From the NCBI RefSeq assembly GCF_964340395.1, contig NC_135563.1:12385651-12449650 (forward strand): 64,000 nucleotides of DNA, in the 5' to 3' direction. Below the pieces are notes generated by a model. That model was given only the letters and a program-made list of their open reading frames with translations. It was not told the origin of the DNA and searched no databases. Both the position numbers and the translations under genes were made by a program. The DNA comes from Glandiceps talaboti. Lineage: Eukaryota > Hemichordata > Enteropneusta > Spengelidae. The number at the start of each line of letters is the position of its first letter. The first letter of the stretch is position 1. This document shows positions 39,303 through 53,700 of the stretch, in pieces.

Positions 39303-42055
39303 GCAATGAATACATTTACGCATGAATATAGACTATCGTCTTTTATAGGCGATCACTTGAATTGTGGAAACCTCCGTCTTAGACAAATAAAATCGGAACT
39401 ATCCCGTATCTGTGAACTTCATCTAACGATCACAGTGTACTAGATACGTCTATTTTAGGTGTTTGCAAGGTTTCTGTTAATGAAGATCAGGTGACGTTGA
39501 AGGAGGAGGGATTATTTTCCGCCTGGGTACCTTAAAACTCTTAGGAGTGAACAAATTCTTTATGTCATTTTCTGCCATCTAATTACGTCCATTCTATCTA
39601 TCAGGGTGCGTTTTACGGTTCTTTATGGTACTCGTGATTTTAAGATCAGATTCTGTCTATGCGTACCTTACCGTTTATTAGAATTTGCGGTGTATCATTC
39701 TTTTCCGGTTACTACACAGATACAAGTCAGGCTTTATACGTACTTATGTCTTGTCTTTATCCTTATCCTTGTTGAGGAATATTTATTCGAAATGTCGGAT
39801 TGTGTTTATTGATTGGGACAGTTTTACTCGTTACAATTACAGAATTATATTGGCTTGTATTTTGAAGTATTTAATACTGTTATGCCTGCATGACAACAAG
39901 ATTAAAGTAATTGTGCTGTAAATACAGTCTCTAATATAGAGTACCAAAAAAATACATTTAGTGTGGCCTTAACTACCAGGTATGTATCTTAAAATTTGAC
40001 TTAAAATGCTAACACTCTAATGCAATTACTCGTTTATTTCAATATTTGCTGCATTAGATTTTAAGTATAATTATTGCTATATCTTGAAATAATTATGCTG
40101 CTAAGCTATGAACAGACGCATAAGATCTCAGACCTTATATTTGTGTCCGTCAGAGCGAGTTCTGTACGTCTGCTGGAGTTACAATGGTAAAATTAATAAT
40201 CTGATCAATGGTATGGTATATGCAGAGCAGGTTATTTAAAAACAATTAACGTTTCAAATTCACCAATGTATAGGGATAATAGACCATGTAACGAAACAAA
40301 AAAAAACGTCGTTGCCTTTATTATTCACCATATTTTGACTCTCAGACAAGGCAACATAATCATTACTCAGTCATGCAAATAATTAGCGATGAATGGAGAC
40401 AGATTGTTGACCAGCAGGCATATAATTATAAGAATGTATCGGTTAGGCAGATCTTAAACTCATTAATCAAATGTGATGTAATTACCGATAATACCCAGGC
40501 CTAAAGGTGATGTCGATGATCATATTCAAAACCCTTCTGGTAGTAAAGTAGCTGTCGATTTCATGATGTTTATTTCCTTCTTTTACTTGACAAGTACATT
40601 TCGCATGGTAGTCTTTCAGGGGTGGGGAAGATTATTAGACAATGATAATGACCCGGATTGGCCAGGGTGGTGGTACCCAGTACAATTTACAGAGAAAATA
40701 AGTGTTAAAATATAAATTATGAAATTTATTCAATTTTTTCATTATCCTGATAGTAAACAGTTTGCGAATTAAATCGAAGATAATTAAAGTTTACACTTTG
40801 CAATTATAACTTTAAGTTGATGGAGGAGCATTCCAATATCACCAATAATAGTACCAGTATGGGTGATCACTGATACTATAGAATATACCACTCCTTGTAC
40901 CTATGCCAAACATAAATCTTAAGATGACAAATTTGGCAGTAGATTGGTTTGCATCTACACCAGAATCGCGGACTATAATATTCAAAGGAGTACCCTATGG
41001 GATGTCATTATGTCTGTGCTTTATTGGTATGTTTGACTGATCATCTGTTGAATGTGGATTTAGGGTGTAGCCAATATCATGTAATACAATAAAAGTATGC
41101 CGAGAATACTACAACGGGGGGGGGGATACCATGGCGGGAGGGGAACATTGTGAGATTTTGGGACCAATTCATAATAATCTCTTGTGCTATAATGTAAGGT
41201 TGAGTAAAACTACATATTCCTGATCACAATGCATACTGGTGGTTGACAACAAGAGAAAAATACTAGTGTGTTACATAGTATAAAGCTGTATGCCATGCTA
41301 CTTAGTATTGAAAATATGTAATAGTGCAGGCATATATTTGGAAAAGGCTATACGCCGAGTTTGGTTTTATTTCAGTAATCTCTCCCACCCTATACCATCG
41401 TGTACCTTTGAAAACAAAGGAAACCCTATTTTTAGTTATTTAATTACTGTTCTAGTCTGATAATTATCTAAGTACTTATTTAAAACCGCGTATCACAGCT
41501 GCAGCTGACTGAGCACTAGTTACAGCCCACTAGCTTGTCAAAGTCATTATGATTGTGACGTTCTCGTTCGTGCTTGAAAATCCAAAAGGAAAACAAGGAG
41601 AATAGTGAATTGAAAATGGTCTCATTCGGGAATATCCTAACGCCTAAGGTAACATTCGTCGTTGGTCTCGTTCACCGAAGAGAATTTCATTACGCTCCCA
41701 TTGTATTGCGAGATATTATTTGAAAAATCACTTGGAAATTTTGCATGCCCAATGAAAACAAAATTGCAAACCCAGCATGAGTAGATTTGATGTTACGCAA
41801 TTCAACTCTGTGTTCAAACATATTTCGTTTTGTCCAACTTAATTACATAGCCACAACTTACACCTAAGCCAGATACAGAACAGATGGCGAAACTGCCACA
41901 CAACGGAAATGTCGTAGTTATTGACAACGATTGATATGGCAGCTATGGATTCGTGCTGACATTTGCACATACCACATTTAAATAGCATATAGTTTTCGCT
42001 CTTAAACTGCGAGACTTGGAATGTCTGAAAACTCGTACATTAGCACCAATAGTTC

Positions 42056-42432
42056 TTCATTAAAGGGGTATGCTTAACTGATACCTTTCCAAATACGATT
42101 AAGAAAGAGTGGCGAGTATGTCTGAAACACCGACCGTTAGGCTACACTGGCTACAACTAGAACATTTGTTTGAAAATGAGTTATGTACAATAATTTAGTT
42201 GTCGTACACCCTGAACAGTATTGCATCACATGTGGGTAAACGTATTTTGTAGCTATGTATATACATTATGATAAATAACTAAATAAATGATTGATTTTTG
42301 GGTCCGCACCTAAAATAAGCGCCATCATAGAGCGGTCACAATTTCAACCTATTTCTGTACTTCTTATCATTATGGATAATATCGGCCACTGTAATATCTA
42401 ATTGTTGGTATTCTAAGTGTTCAGTGAATATA
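42056..42432 (+). repeat. Dispersed repeat, copy 2 of the 34/42-kb pair
   Basis: Same strand and order of shared blocks as 34258-34625: 'CTGAACAGTATTGCATCAC', 'TTGATTTTTGGGTCCGCACC', 'AGCGCC', 'TTGGTATTCTAAG' and 'CAGTGAATAT'. Confidence 0.5.
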
Positions 42433-43470
42433 TCAATACGACAGAGCAAGATTTAAATTTTCCACTGCACAACCTACAGATAATAATGACCACTAAATAA
42501 CCATTAAAGTGGCATTTTTAAGTAAATGAAAAAAATAGTGAATATATCTTTCGGTTATTTGATGGAAAAAAATGTCCCATTTGCAGCTAGAGCAGGTGTA
42601 ACGGACACTGAGTGTAAATACATGTACATAGTTAGCAATTCCTGTGTTTAGCATATTATATTGATCAAGCCATAATACTTGAAAAAAAGAATGGAATTTA
42701 TCCAAATAAAAAGCAAGAGGTTTTGTCGACTTTGATTATGAGATACATGAACCAACAAACAGATGAACATAATTCTTGATCAATGATTACAAAGAGTTAC
42801 AATTGAATTTCGCACAATATTCGCCCTAGCGTAATGCTTTAGATAAAGTATTCGTCAATATTCGAAACTTATTTTTTTTACTTGAGTGAATTATAAGCCA
42901 GCGAAATGATAAGGTTTTTTTTTTGTTTTTTTTAAAATAATATTAATTTTGCAGAACATATTATGGTTGCAATTTAAAGAAGTTACTGTTATTTCCATAT
43001 TTAAAAATTCATAAGATCCCGTCATACAATTAATGATAAAGTTGGCAACACATTTTATCACCCCGTGGGGACACTGTGCAAACGACATCCGGGAATTGAA
43101 ATTAACATTACGTACAGATAGCCAACAACATTTCATTACTGCGCTGTATGTCGGTAAATTGAGCCCTTGGAAAGACGACAATGGCAGTTATTTATTTGAA
43201 ATAACCCAAACGGGCCCCGAGTTCGTTGAATCCCTCTGCCAAAGAAAAATTTTTATGTGAAAATATTAAACTTTCCTATAGTTGGACAAAGCTTAGGTCA
43301 GATATTGTATTTTACAAGTTATATGTTTACTTTATGTAAGCGATACACTTACATTTATTTGTTAAAGATTTGATGTGTGTATTTAAGACGTGTGGATATT
43401 GCTTGGAGAATCCCTATTTTTATCTCAAAATATACCAGAATGGCCATTGGGCCTAACTAAATAAATTATG

Positions 43471-43786
43471 TGGATCCGATTACGCTCAATTTTAGAATAG
43501 GTGGGGATAGGTAGATTTTTTATATTTCTTTTTTTTCGTATGTGAGTTTTCCTTTGTTTTCCATATGTCTTTGTGTTATTGGTATCTTCCCATCAGATGT
43601 ACAGCCATACGATATTTGAAGAATAGTACATTGTATATTGTCTTTTTAAATTTGATGTCAATCATCCACCATTTCTTGCCAGACATCACAGTTTTCGCAA
43701 ATTTATAAAAAAAATTCTCGAATACGTAAAAAATGGATCGGCATGATAAACGGGGGTGGGGGGGGGGTCGGGTAATCGGAACCAGA
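43471..43786 (+). mobile_element. MITE-like element, copy 2
   Basis: Related to 20138-20449 over its whole length. The termini are CCGATTACGC (43476-43485) and, at the other end, GTAATCGG (43772-43779), which reads CCGATTAC on the - strand. These are matched inverted repeats of about 8-10 bp. A G-run (43755-43768) sits just inside the 3' end. Confidence 0.7.
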
Positions 43787-44799
43787 CATTTTTTTCTAGG
43801 CCTTAGACATGGTATCATTTTCCATTTCCATACAACAGGTGTCGCTAATTAATATTCCTTCGTGTAGTTGATACTTCCGGGTCCAGTCACAACTCCCAAT
43901 GCCAAGAAGATAGCTTGATACAGCTACTGTCTACTTAACGTACCAAACGCAATGTCTCATTGAAAGAATCTCAATGAAACGGTATGACGTCACCAAGAAT
44001 TGTCTCGAAAATCGTACATATCAATTTTACCATCACCATACCATAAGTTATGATCTTTGGTTCTATTATAGCATACAACTCGATGTAGTGTGTCTGATAA
44101 AGAATCTATCGAGCCCGATAGGTTGATTTGTAGTTGCTTCTGAGAAGTAAACCTTCCACGGGAGAAGCACGCGTAGATATCGTGTTTCATTATGTGCTTG
44201 ACAGTTTCTTAAACATACTGATCATACTAACTGACATTTAAGAGTGAAAGTATAAAGTGTTCAACACGAGATCACAGTGTGTGGTTCGTACATTCATCTT
44301 TACAGTATGACATGGAAAACTTCTGAAAGCCTACGTTAATAGTATCAATTAATTCATTGGATAAACACCCCCCCCCCCCCACATTCCTAAATATTCTTTG
44401 ATGTATGATACTGGAAATATGTTGATGTAACCACCCCACAGTATGCATAGTTGTCATTACTATAGTTTTGGTGGGGTGGGGTGTTGAAATGGGGCGGGGG
44501 AACATGAATAATCAATCAATGAATAATGTTTGACGCACTATTTACAATCGTTGTTACGCTCGCCGACCCTTTTGCGATATGAGCAGAAGATAACCACGAC
44601 TTTAGGAAGTTTCCATTGCGTACATTTTATTTTTTGCATTTTTCTTTTTTCTCAATTATAAAATTTGTATCACTTGGATACTTTTCAATGTCTTAATGAT
44701 ATTGGTCTCAGGATATGTACGTCTGTTCGTTGTTATACTGTAAACATTCAACAAGATGCAATCCAGTCTCTTTTTGTTACGTTCGACTTGTATTCTAAT

Positions 44800-44870
44800 G
44801 ATGGTGGTGGTGATTATGGTGGTGGTGGTGGTGGTGGTGGTGGTGGTGGTGGTGGTGGTGGTGGTGGTGG

Positions 44871-44907
<37 letters not shown>

Positions 44908-44910
44908 AAT
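44800..44910. repeat. (GGT)n(GAT)n trinucleotide repeat
   Basis: GGT units followed by GAT units. Poly-Gly/poly-Asp (+) and poly-His (-) frames over it are artefacts. Confidence 0.95.
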
Positions 44911-46144
44911 GGGGTGGTGGTGATGGTGGTAAGGAGGAGGAGGAGAGGGGTGGCGGTGGTAACGACAACGAGGATGGCGACAATGTGTTTTTATACTTTG
45001 AACAAAACATACATGTACTACCTCTGCAATTCAATTCACCATACTACAGAACATACCATGGATAAATAGATAGACTTGAAGAAGTATCTTACTATTAAAC
45101 TCGAGGCTATTGATATTATGTAGTTGTGAATACATGCTGACAAGACACGTGCCATTTTCAAACAAGATATAGTTACTCTGTATGAGACTTGGCATGCTCA
45201 TAAGCTATAAATTTACCCCCACAGAAACCAAATACGTAAGGAATGTCCAAATTCATTACTGACATCCCTCGTTAATACAGTTATCTATATTCCGTATCAC
45301 CACAAGCGGAGTAATCTTGAAATATTTAGCTTTTACTCAGTAAAACTCTTTAACATCGCTAAATTTACTTTGAGGCGATCATAAGATACATCATTCTGCA
45401 TTCTTGCCACGATTGTGGTGAAATACATTGCAGAACAAATATGAAAAATGAAAAATTGTAATGTTTGACCCAGGATGACATATTTGTTATTTGCACACTT
45501 CAGCAATAGTTTATCACACCGACGCCAATTTCTTAGCATTGCTATAGATAACGACGCTGAAAACCATGATCGATTTTTCAATTTTGCCTCGAACTAAATA
45601 GTGTAGAAAAGGTCATTACGTTCTAATAGCGATGTAACTTGTTAGCCGCAATCATATGTAGGCTACTGCTGTATTACCACCAAATGTATTTTATTTCCAT
45701 TAACTGATATCGTGTAGTGTTGAATACATGCTGATCTGTGCCTGTTACACTTTGAATAAATTATTGTCTATCTATTTGCAACGAATAGAGTTAGGAAAGA
45801 ATGTCCTCCGGTACCATTTTGTTCCAAATTGGGGTAGTTTGTCACGAATCCCTCAAGACTCTGCTGTGTGAAAGTTCTTTGGGGTTAACAATCTTATTTT
45901 CAAGGACATTGACAATCTGTTATTTATATACCATAAAGTTTACGCTGTGTTCGCTGGACGTGTGAATTCTAAAATGGATTCATTTTCATATCAGTTCAAC
46001 CTTTACGTAGACAATTGTATGGTGCCTCCGGATTTATCTCATTTTTTTAGGTTTTAACATTAGATTTTGTTCAATAAAGTAAGAACCCAAGTTGAAGACT
46101 TTTTTAAATGCGTATGTTACGGTAATCGTTGAAATTGATATGAT

Positions 46145-46262
46145 TGGTTGTTTGGTTGGTTGGTTGGTTGGTTGGTCGGTCGGTCGGTTGGTTGGTCGGT
46201 TGGTCGGTTGGTTGGTTGGTTGGTTGGTTGGCTGGTTGATTAATTGGTTGGTTGAGTGGTTG
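46145..46262. repeat. (TTGG)n tetranucleotide repeat
   Basis: TTGG units with TCGG variants. Confidence 0.9.
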
Positions 46263-49200
46263 TAAATAAGGAGTTTTATCTTAAAGTGTAAGACTGTAAA
46301 TCATATACGTTGATTTTGTTCACAATTTTTAATTTGCAGAATTAGAAGTCATTTACAACAAATATCCTTTCCTGCTAACATATGAATCCATAGGTAACTT
46401 GCTCTGGTCATCGTTATATAATGTAATCGTCGTGGTATAATTGAGTCAAGAAATCGACATTAATGTAATGTGTGTTGAAGATAAAACGACATACCTATGC
46501 CCGACTTGTTGTAATAGCATTTAGATACACTTTAAGTTATTTACAGCAAATCGGGAATAGATTTCTTGTTTTAGTTCAAACTCAACTAGATTTCAACACA
46601 GAAAATAAAGCCTCTATAACACATGAAACTTGTACCGTGATACTAATACGGCACATTAATCTGAAACGATACCTTACCATTTTACCACCTGTTGTTTACA
46701 AATTATCGATACATCGACATATAGATGCATTTGATGACTTGAGTTTTGTAATTTTTCAAAGAAAGAAAAATTGACGTTCCTACACGCATTGACGGAATAC
46801 AGTATTCACTAAATTTGTTCAACAAATGATGCAAATTATTATGCAGGTATGCAAGTTATGCAAATTACATTACAACTTAAAGCTAGAATGGTGATAAGCA
46901 TAATATGTGAATTACATGTCATGTTTCGTCGCGTATGCAGAAGAAATGATTTCAAATTTAAAAATCTTGTATGGTTACATTATAATACTATCATATCATA
47001 TTTGTGTCATCTGCAAGGAATAAATTAATTGATGAGTGCTCCCAGACTCAAGGTTGACACCATAGAGCGCGCGTAAATCAATCAGAATGCATCGTAATTA
47101 ATGTTGAATCTGTCCTGTGACAACACAGTTATGTGTTTGCTATACATTCTTTCTTTAATGGATTCGTAATGGAAAAAATGCTCAAGTTACATATGCCTAT
47201 CGTCTCGCACAGAGCAACAATATTTGGTAGAAAATTAGTTCCTGTTGGTGTAAGCAGGGTTCCATAACTGCATGGGATCAATTATTGGTACGAAATATGA
47301 ACAGTTCCGTGGTTGCATGGAGAAAAGTATGGAATTCCAATAGTCGCTAAACGTTTTTGTAAATGTAATCGATAAAGAGATCAGTAAGGGAATAGTTCCT
47401 TAGGGTTTGATGTCGGTAAATGAAACTAGGCAAAAATGTAATTTGACTGTATTGCATGCCAACCTTACTTATTATCCCCTCGTTTCAGTTATAATACCTT
47501 GAATGGTGTATCCATGCATTATCTGCTACGTAGATGGTTCATAAACCTAAACTCAGAATGAACATTTCTTATTTCCATGGATACCGAACAACTCCGACAA
47601 TTCACAAAACAACCATTAACAAATTGTATAAAGCATGACAATTTTGTAAAAAAATTCTCAAAGAACTATCCTGAGTAAGCTAAAAGTACATTTTGTTGGA
47701 TTTAGCCATCTTATACGCTGTGACTTACAACTAAGTACGAGGAACAAATTAGGAATGTTTGCCCTATCGAAATAATCCGTTCTGTAGCAAGGGTTTGGAA
47801 TTCGATGAATCCTTCCTTCGAGCTTCCTGCCACGTACTTGCGCATATAGTATCTGTAGGATCTGTACCTTTTCAACAACTATGTTGTATTCTTATCAATC
47901 CTATAATGCAGACACTAAATATACAATCCGGCACAAACATTGTAGACACAGTCTATAATCATAGACGTTAGAGAGTCTCTTTCTGGCATCTCTTCATTTA
48001 CTTAAAATAAGGCCGTAAGACTCAAGCAATATGATGATTCAAATCTGTGGTACCTCTGTTCTAATGTGTTTAAATTCCTAAGTCTATTACCACAACATAC
48101 ACATGTATTGGAGCTTCAGCATCTTTCGACAAGGTGCATTGGACCAGAGAATAAATGTCTCCGTCATTGTTCATTATTGAATGATTGCAATTAGCTTTTA
48201 ACCGTAAGTAGTGAATGATTAAAGTGAGTAGCTCTTATGTACAGATGAGATTGTGGCAATAATCGCTCAATATAATCGGTATATGTGAGTTATTGAAGTT
48301 CATGTATGGGATATGGAACCGTGTGCGTGTTTTCTGGTACACCTTGTAGATATTTGAACTTCAATGGTACACTAACTTATTTATATCGGGGGATCCCGTT
48401 ACGACTAGAGAATGTCGAGATATTCCCGGCAGAGAAGGGGCTGATTTTACTAAATCTAACTAAGAACTCAGCATATGCACCTCTACGTTGCTACTTTTCA
48501 TAAAAGTTGAATTCAAATACAGACGTACGGACAAATCACAGTGAGAAGGCAAAGTAAAACAATACTTCTACAAGGTATTCTTATCACGATCTGTTTGGCA
48601 CACAGCTTAATAACTGTACAAAACACTGTTACAAGGTTTCATCAAAACTACATATATAACACATATTGGAAATGAGGGAGCACAACTTACTGTTTACGCA
48701 CTGTTACTTGTAACTGAAGCTGCGCTAAGAAATTCTCCAGAACAGATTAATTGTAAAATTATATTTCAACTAAATATAATTTCCCTATATCTGGATATCT
48801 AATAATGATAAATGAACAATTCAATCTGATAATATTGAAAACTACTCCTTATCCATTATATATCTCAATGTATTTTTGGTTTTCACAAAGATTAAAGGAC
48901 AGTCATACGTGTGATTGAAATCTGATATTGCTGTTCGCTTCCCTCCTTGAGTGTTCTAGGCTAAACTTAAACGTAATCGTCGCAGGCATTCTCGTGATAA
49001 CACGGATCCACTGACTATAGTGATTATTTATACGCTTGTTGCCTGGCTATGAAGGCTCTAGTAAACATCTATAACCACAACGAGGGATGGTATATATGCA
49101 GTAGCTACTGCGTAGTGTAACGCAAACGTGTCGTTCATTGACAATGATACAATGGCACTGTTCTGTTTTCACAGTTTATAGTTGAAGTAAACTTGTTGCT

Positions 49201-49322
49201 TTGGTTAAACCATAATAGGATTTTCAAACCGTAGCTATGTCTGTGCTTCTATTTGACAAACATTAAGTTATAATTACATATGCTATACGAAAATATCCCC
49301 GTACTTTATGAAGACCCTGTGA

Positions 49323-49394
49323 TATACATACATACATACATACATACATACATACATACATACATACATACATACATACATACATACATACATA
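49323..49394. repeat. (CATA)n microsatellite
   Basis: About 18 uninterrupted CATA units. Confidence 0.95.
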
Positions 49395-50204
49395 ATTTGA
49401 AGCAACAGAGCGTACGATATACCCCGTGTAAGTGAAGAAACAGTAAATTCCGTCATTAAGTAGCAAAGAAATTTCATTTAATATGCATATAGAAGTTGCA
49501 TTAAAACTATATGTACAACAATGTATCTTGCAATACAACCATTTATCAAGAACTTAATTCAATGAAAGTCGAAGTTACTCATTTAGCTGATAATACATTC
49601 GATTTAAGGTCTTTATTTACAATGTATACAGAATGCAAAAGTTAAAACATAATGTCCACTTCAACTAGCTGTAAATGACACTCAAACTTAATGGTCTATG
49701 GTTTATTATGTAGAAACTATTTTACAGGTCAATAAATAGCATAAAGACTTCCCTTGCTAGCTACATTTCGTATAACATTATACGGTCGATGAACTGAGAC
49801 TTTCGGGAACTACCTTGAGGAAACTCATCACAGGCATTTTAAGAGATTTATTTAAGAGATCCAACTTTTACGGAAAGGTATTCCAAAAGTCCGAATTAGT
49901 TGTGGATTTGTTTTGCTTGATAAGTATAGATTCTGATCATACTATAGTTTTCACACAATTCGATGATTTTAGATTAGGTGTCTGAGATACCTCACCGTAG
50001 TCTATAAATGTACAAACTGCATGAAGAATTACAATGAACCACCAACTGCAAAAAAAATGGAAGTCACTAAAAAGGGAATCTACCAAGCATCATGCATACC
50101 GAATAAACTTGAATACAAAAAGTTGTCATTGCTAAGATGCATTTTCATTTTATAACAAACTATTACTAGATTACTTTGTGTTATTATTTATACAAACAAA
50201 TCCG

Positions 50205-50210
50205 TTTATT
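50205..50210 (-). promoter_or_regulatory. Polyadenylation signal of the lectin mosaic gene
   Basis: AATAAA on the - strand, about 145 bp past the stop codon at 50355-50357. It is consistent with the terminal exon proposed here. Confidence 0.45.
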
Positions 50211-50354
50211 TAAAAACATACGTTATTGGCGATTCTCTGTTTTGTTTTATGTTGATATTGATTATCTAGTTACATCAATTGAAGCAAGTGCGTTAAACGG
50301 ACTGTTGTAAGTTATAAAGTCTTTACGTGTAAAGTCATTGGTCCAACTCCCTGA

Positions 50355-50617
50355 TCACAAACCAGCATAGGTATAACTGTTGTGATTAGTTACGTCATTA
50401 GAATGACTCTCTTTCGTTCCGCTGTTTATCACGCATGTCTTCTTAGATGTTGCGGCTCCCACATGAAAGTTCACTGATTGGCAGGCTTCTATTTGAGTGC
50501 ATATATTAGTGCAATGTTGTAGAGTGAAGGCCTCGGTGGTGAGAATAGCGTGATTTTGTAGATATTTGCCACTTGATATGCGGTAGACGCTAGTGACGTA
50601 ATTTTCAGTACGTATTC
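50355..50617 (-). CDS. Terminal exon: PAN/apple domain 2 and stop
   Basis: Acceptor ..CTTCTGCAG at 50618-50619. Entering in phase 1 gives 86 residues ending in TGA. It has a PAN-like core: K-Y-L-x-N-H-A-I, then C-x3-C-x5-C-x-S-V-N-F, a later lone Cys before I-N-S, and a final Y-T-Y. The preceding FN3 exon ends in phase 1, so the join is in frame. It lacks an ATG, so a simple start-codon-based ORF search misses it. Confidence 0.75.
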
Positions 50618-50744
50618 CTGCAGAAGGGAATTCGAAAGTAGAGGGCGATTGTTCATTAAAGAAATTTATAATGAAAGGGCATTTAAAAGGTATTTATTAT
50701 TCAGTCAATTCATTAATTTGTCTGTCTGTCTGTCTGTCTGTCTA

Positions 50745-50786
<42 letters not shown>

Positions 50787-53700
50787 CGTCCGCCCGCCCG
50801 TCCGTCTGTCTGTCTATTTATTAATTTATCTGTCTCTTTATTTGTGTTTATTTGTGTATTTTGTTCAGTTGCTCATGAACTACTCGACCTATACAGATCT
50901 CTGTCTGTCTGTATCTCTTCATGCTCGTCTGTCTAAATTTGTTATAAATGGATAATGACCATGGATTGTTGAATGGATAGGTGGATGGATGGGCTGGTTT
51001 GGTTGATGGATAACTAGATAATTAGATCGACCCACACATTATGCAGACCCACACAATTATCTACATGTCATCACACTACTATACAGCTAAGTAGTGAATA
51101 GAGACACAATAAAATAATTGCTTACTTGCTTCCTTCATAGTGAAGTTTAGGGGTGGATCCGACGCTGGCCCTTCACCGTAACTATTGTACGCTGTCATAT
51201 GAAACTCATATTCTGTTCCAGGAGTTAGTGACGCCATTTCCAAAGTATGTATTGATGTTGAATTAACGGTTACTGACTTAGTAGTTCCACTCTGTTGATT
51301 CCGCTTCCAGTAGTATAACTACGGGTTATGAAACAAAGAAGTTTATGGCAGTATACCAATGTTTGTCAGTGATAGTAATAATTTGTAAATCCAATATTAT
51401 ATGTCTGGACCACAAGTTTTAAAATTCTTCTGATGAAAATAATGTAGTATGTGTTGTTCTGATATTCTTCAAGAAAAGTGAAAATGTTTTGTGTTAACGT
51501 CGTAATGTCAGATATCAATTTCAAGCTATATATTTGTGGTTTCTTATATAATTATATCATCTAATTAAGCTTCACTTTTTTGTCTTACCTTGAAGCCGAT
51601 TATATCGGAATTTTCCGAATCCATTTGAGCCGGATCGCTCCAGGAAAACAAAGCAGCAGACGGGCTTTGTACAGACACTTCTATGTCATTCGGTGAATCA
51701 GTCGGATCTGTGTTGGAATTTTGAGAACAAAATAGGGATGTTGTAAAAAAAAACCCTGCTGTTGATGATGTACTTTGTGTGAATATAACTTCACTACTTA
51801 CAATTTGCAATATCTAAAAGTCATTACTTATTACGTGAAATTTAAATTGTGCCAACTTAATATAATCAATTTAAGCGAACAACTAAAGACGTTCGCTCAA
51901 AAAAAATCCAACAGTGACAATTATAGTTTGAAAACCCCAAGAACTGATTAACATTTTCAAAATGTACTCTAACGGTAACGTCTATTATAGCTCATTCCAA
52001 AGCACAGGATATATTATATCTCTTTGGAACAGGACAGAAAATAGAGGGCGTCCTTTAATCATGTTCACTTACTATGATTGTCTTCACATATATAGTAATT
52101 AGAATCGGCACAGCTTTTATCATCGTAGCCATTGTATTGATCAAATCTTGCACAGTTCTCACTGCCTCCTGAATTGTCTGGTGTACCTGACAACCAGTTA
52201 GAACTAAGGTCGTTTTCGTGTCCATTTGCCCATAACCATGTACCTTTAATAGATATTCCAGAATATATGCACTAGTTTACTAAAATGTTCATTAAAATGA
52301 TTAGTATTATAGGAAAAGGCAAGATAATATTCTGAATGCATTTTACGTGATGTATTCGACGAAAAGTACAAATCGGATGGTGTTTAAAAAAGGAAGATAT
52401 CACCACCTAATTTTTGTTCACGTGCTCGTTTTGTGGCTTTTGCGTTGCCCATCTTACGTGTTTCCAACACTACATATCATCAAAGAATTAGATATTCGTA
52501 TTTCAACGAGTCACTGACAGGAACTTAATATATTGTAGAGTAGTTTGGGATCATAATGTAAGGATGTGCCATGGGCCAGTTTCTTATTTCTTCTTACAAT
52601 TTATACTGCAAGACAGATTTATATGACATTTAATTTATATTATCTCAGTAAATTGTATTGGTAACCCTCTAACTATAGCCAGTCTATCAGCAAGAAAGCG
52701 TATAGTTCTTGTAGTGTAGGATATATCGACAACAGAGTATGAAAGTGTTGAAATGACTTAGGCATAACGTGCGACGGTTTCGGACACGTTTAGTGGTGCA
52801 TGCGGTAGTTGGCCATCTGTTGAGATGTAAAGTTAAAAAGGTTACCAACTATGTATTTACCTTCCGTCGATGTATCAGTAAGTCCAATCCAATAACTCCT
52901 GGAGTAGTATCGATATCGCATGTAATGACTAATGAACGTCCATTCCTCGTTATTTTCAATTATTACGAGATCACTGTCCATCGATTTACAGTCACTTTGA
53001 GCATTGGCATATGAGGCTGCAGATGAACTAAAATAGTAGCAACTGTCTCCGAGTGACACCCAACTACTGCTACAGCTCGGATCAACCGTCGGTTGAGGTA
53101 TTGCGGATGCTCCTATGAAGTAGAGCAAACATTGAGCAATGGAATTAAAACATTTGGTCATTTTGATTGTCAACAGTATTATGATTCGCGTCCTCTATTG
53201 ACGCCTGACAGTACTGAAATTAGGTTGTGGCCCTCCATTTATGCCCCTCGTATCTGTTTGATAGTTACATGATGCGTGTACCTGGGCCAAGTATCTAAAT
53301 GCGTGATTATGTCACATTGTGATTTTGGTGTGTTACGTCAAGATAGTTGATGGGAAGTAATTAAGCAACATAAAGCAAATAATTTATGAAACCTTGTAGA
53401 GACATGGGGATTCCATAAACACTATAAGTACCTATAGCAGCTTTGCATATAAACTGTCGTGACGTTTCTACGTTAGCGTCAATCCAATCGTCATCATCTC
53501 GTGCATACATTAGTACGGCGTTTTCTAACTCGTCGCCATTTGGTTCAGAACTGCGCCAATTCGAATAAGAATGGTCAGAGCCATCTGCTTCCACCCATTG
53601 ACCTACAAGAAAGAGAAAGACAACTGGGATTATTGGAATCACCTTTTAGATGGATATTTACCTACACCATGTTACCTTAAGTATTGTGTTTGACGTTTCT

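Larger units (their letters stand above)
38118..43450. other. Intergenic; 5' flank of receptor gene and repeats
   Basis: 38118-38530 is somewhat CpG-richer than its surroundings and is the likely promoter region of the receptor, but no core element could be picked. It also contains a (TA)n(TG)n microsatellite at 39188-39302 and the dispersed repeat copy at 42056-42432. No other gene was found. Confidence 0.5.
43790..50200. other. Intergenic, simple repeats
   Basis: No gene is supported. It contains (GGT)n(GAT)n at about 44800-44910, (TTGG)n at 46145-46262 and (CATA)n at 49323-49394. A diverged direct duplication ('GTTGAATACATGCTGA' near 45126 and 45719) and two octamer motifs near 46.83-46.87 kb are also present. 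Confidence 0.5.

Noticed and set aside
44665-45069. 134-residue frame with poly-Gly/poly-Asp and its poly-His antisense
   Set aside because: Driven by (GGT)n(GAT)n. The flanking residues show no gene-like features.
50649-50955. Cys-Leu-Ser-Val-rich frames at 50.7-50.9 kb
   Set aside because: Translation of the (TGTC)n repeat within the last intron of the lectin gene.
53602-53642. Signal-peptide-like hydrophobic start before the second CTLD2 half
   Set aside because: The hydrophobic residues are the translated polypyrimidine tract of the acceptor and the frame starts from GTG. The exon begins mid-domain.
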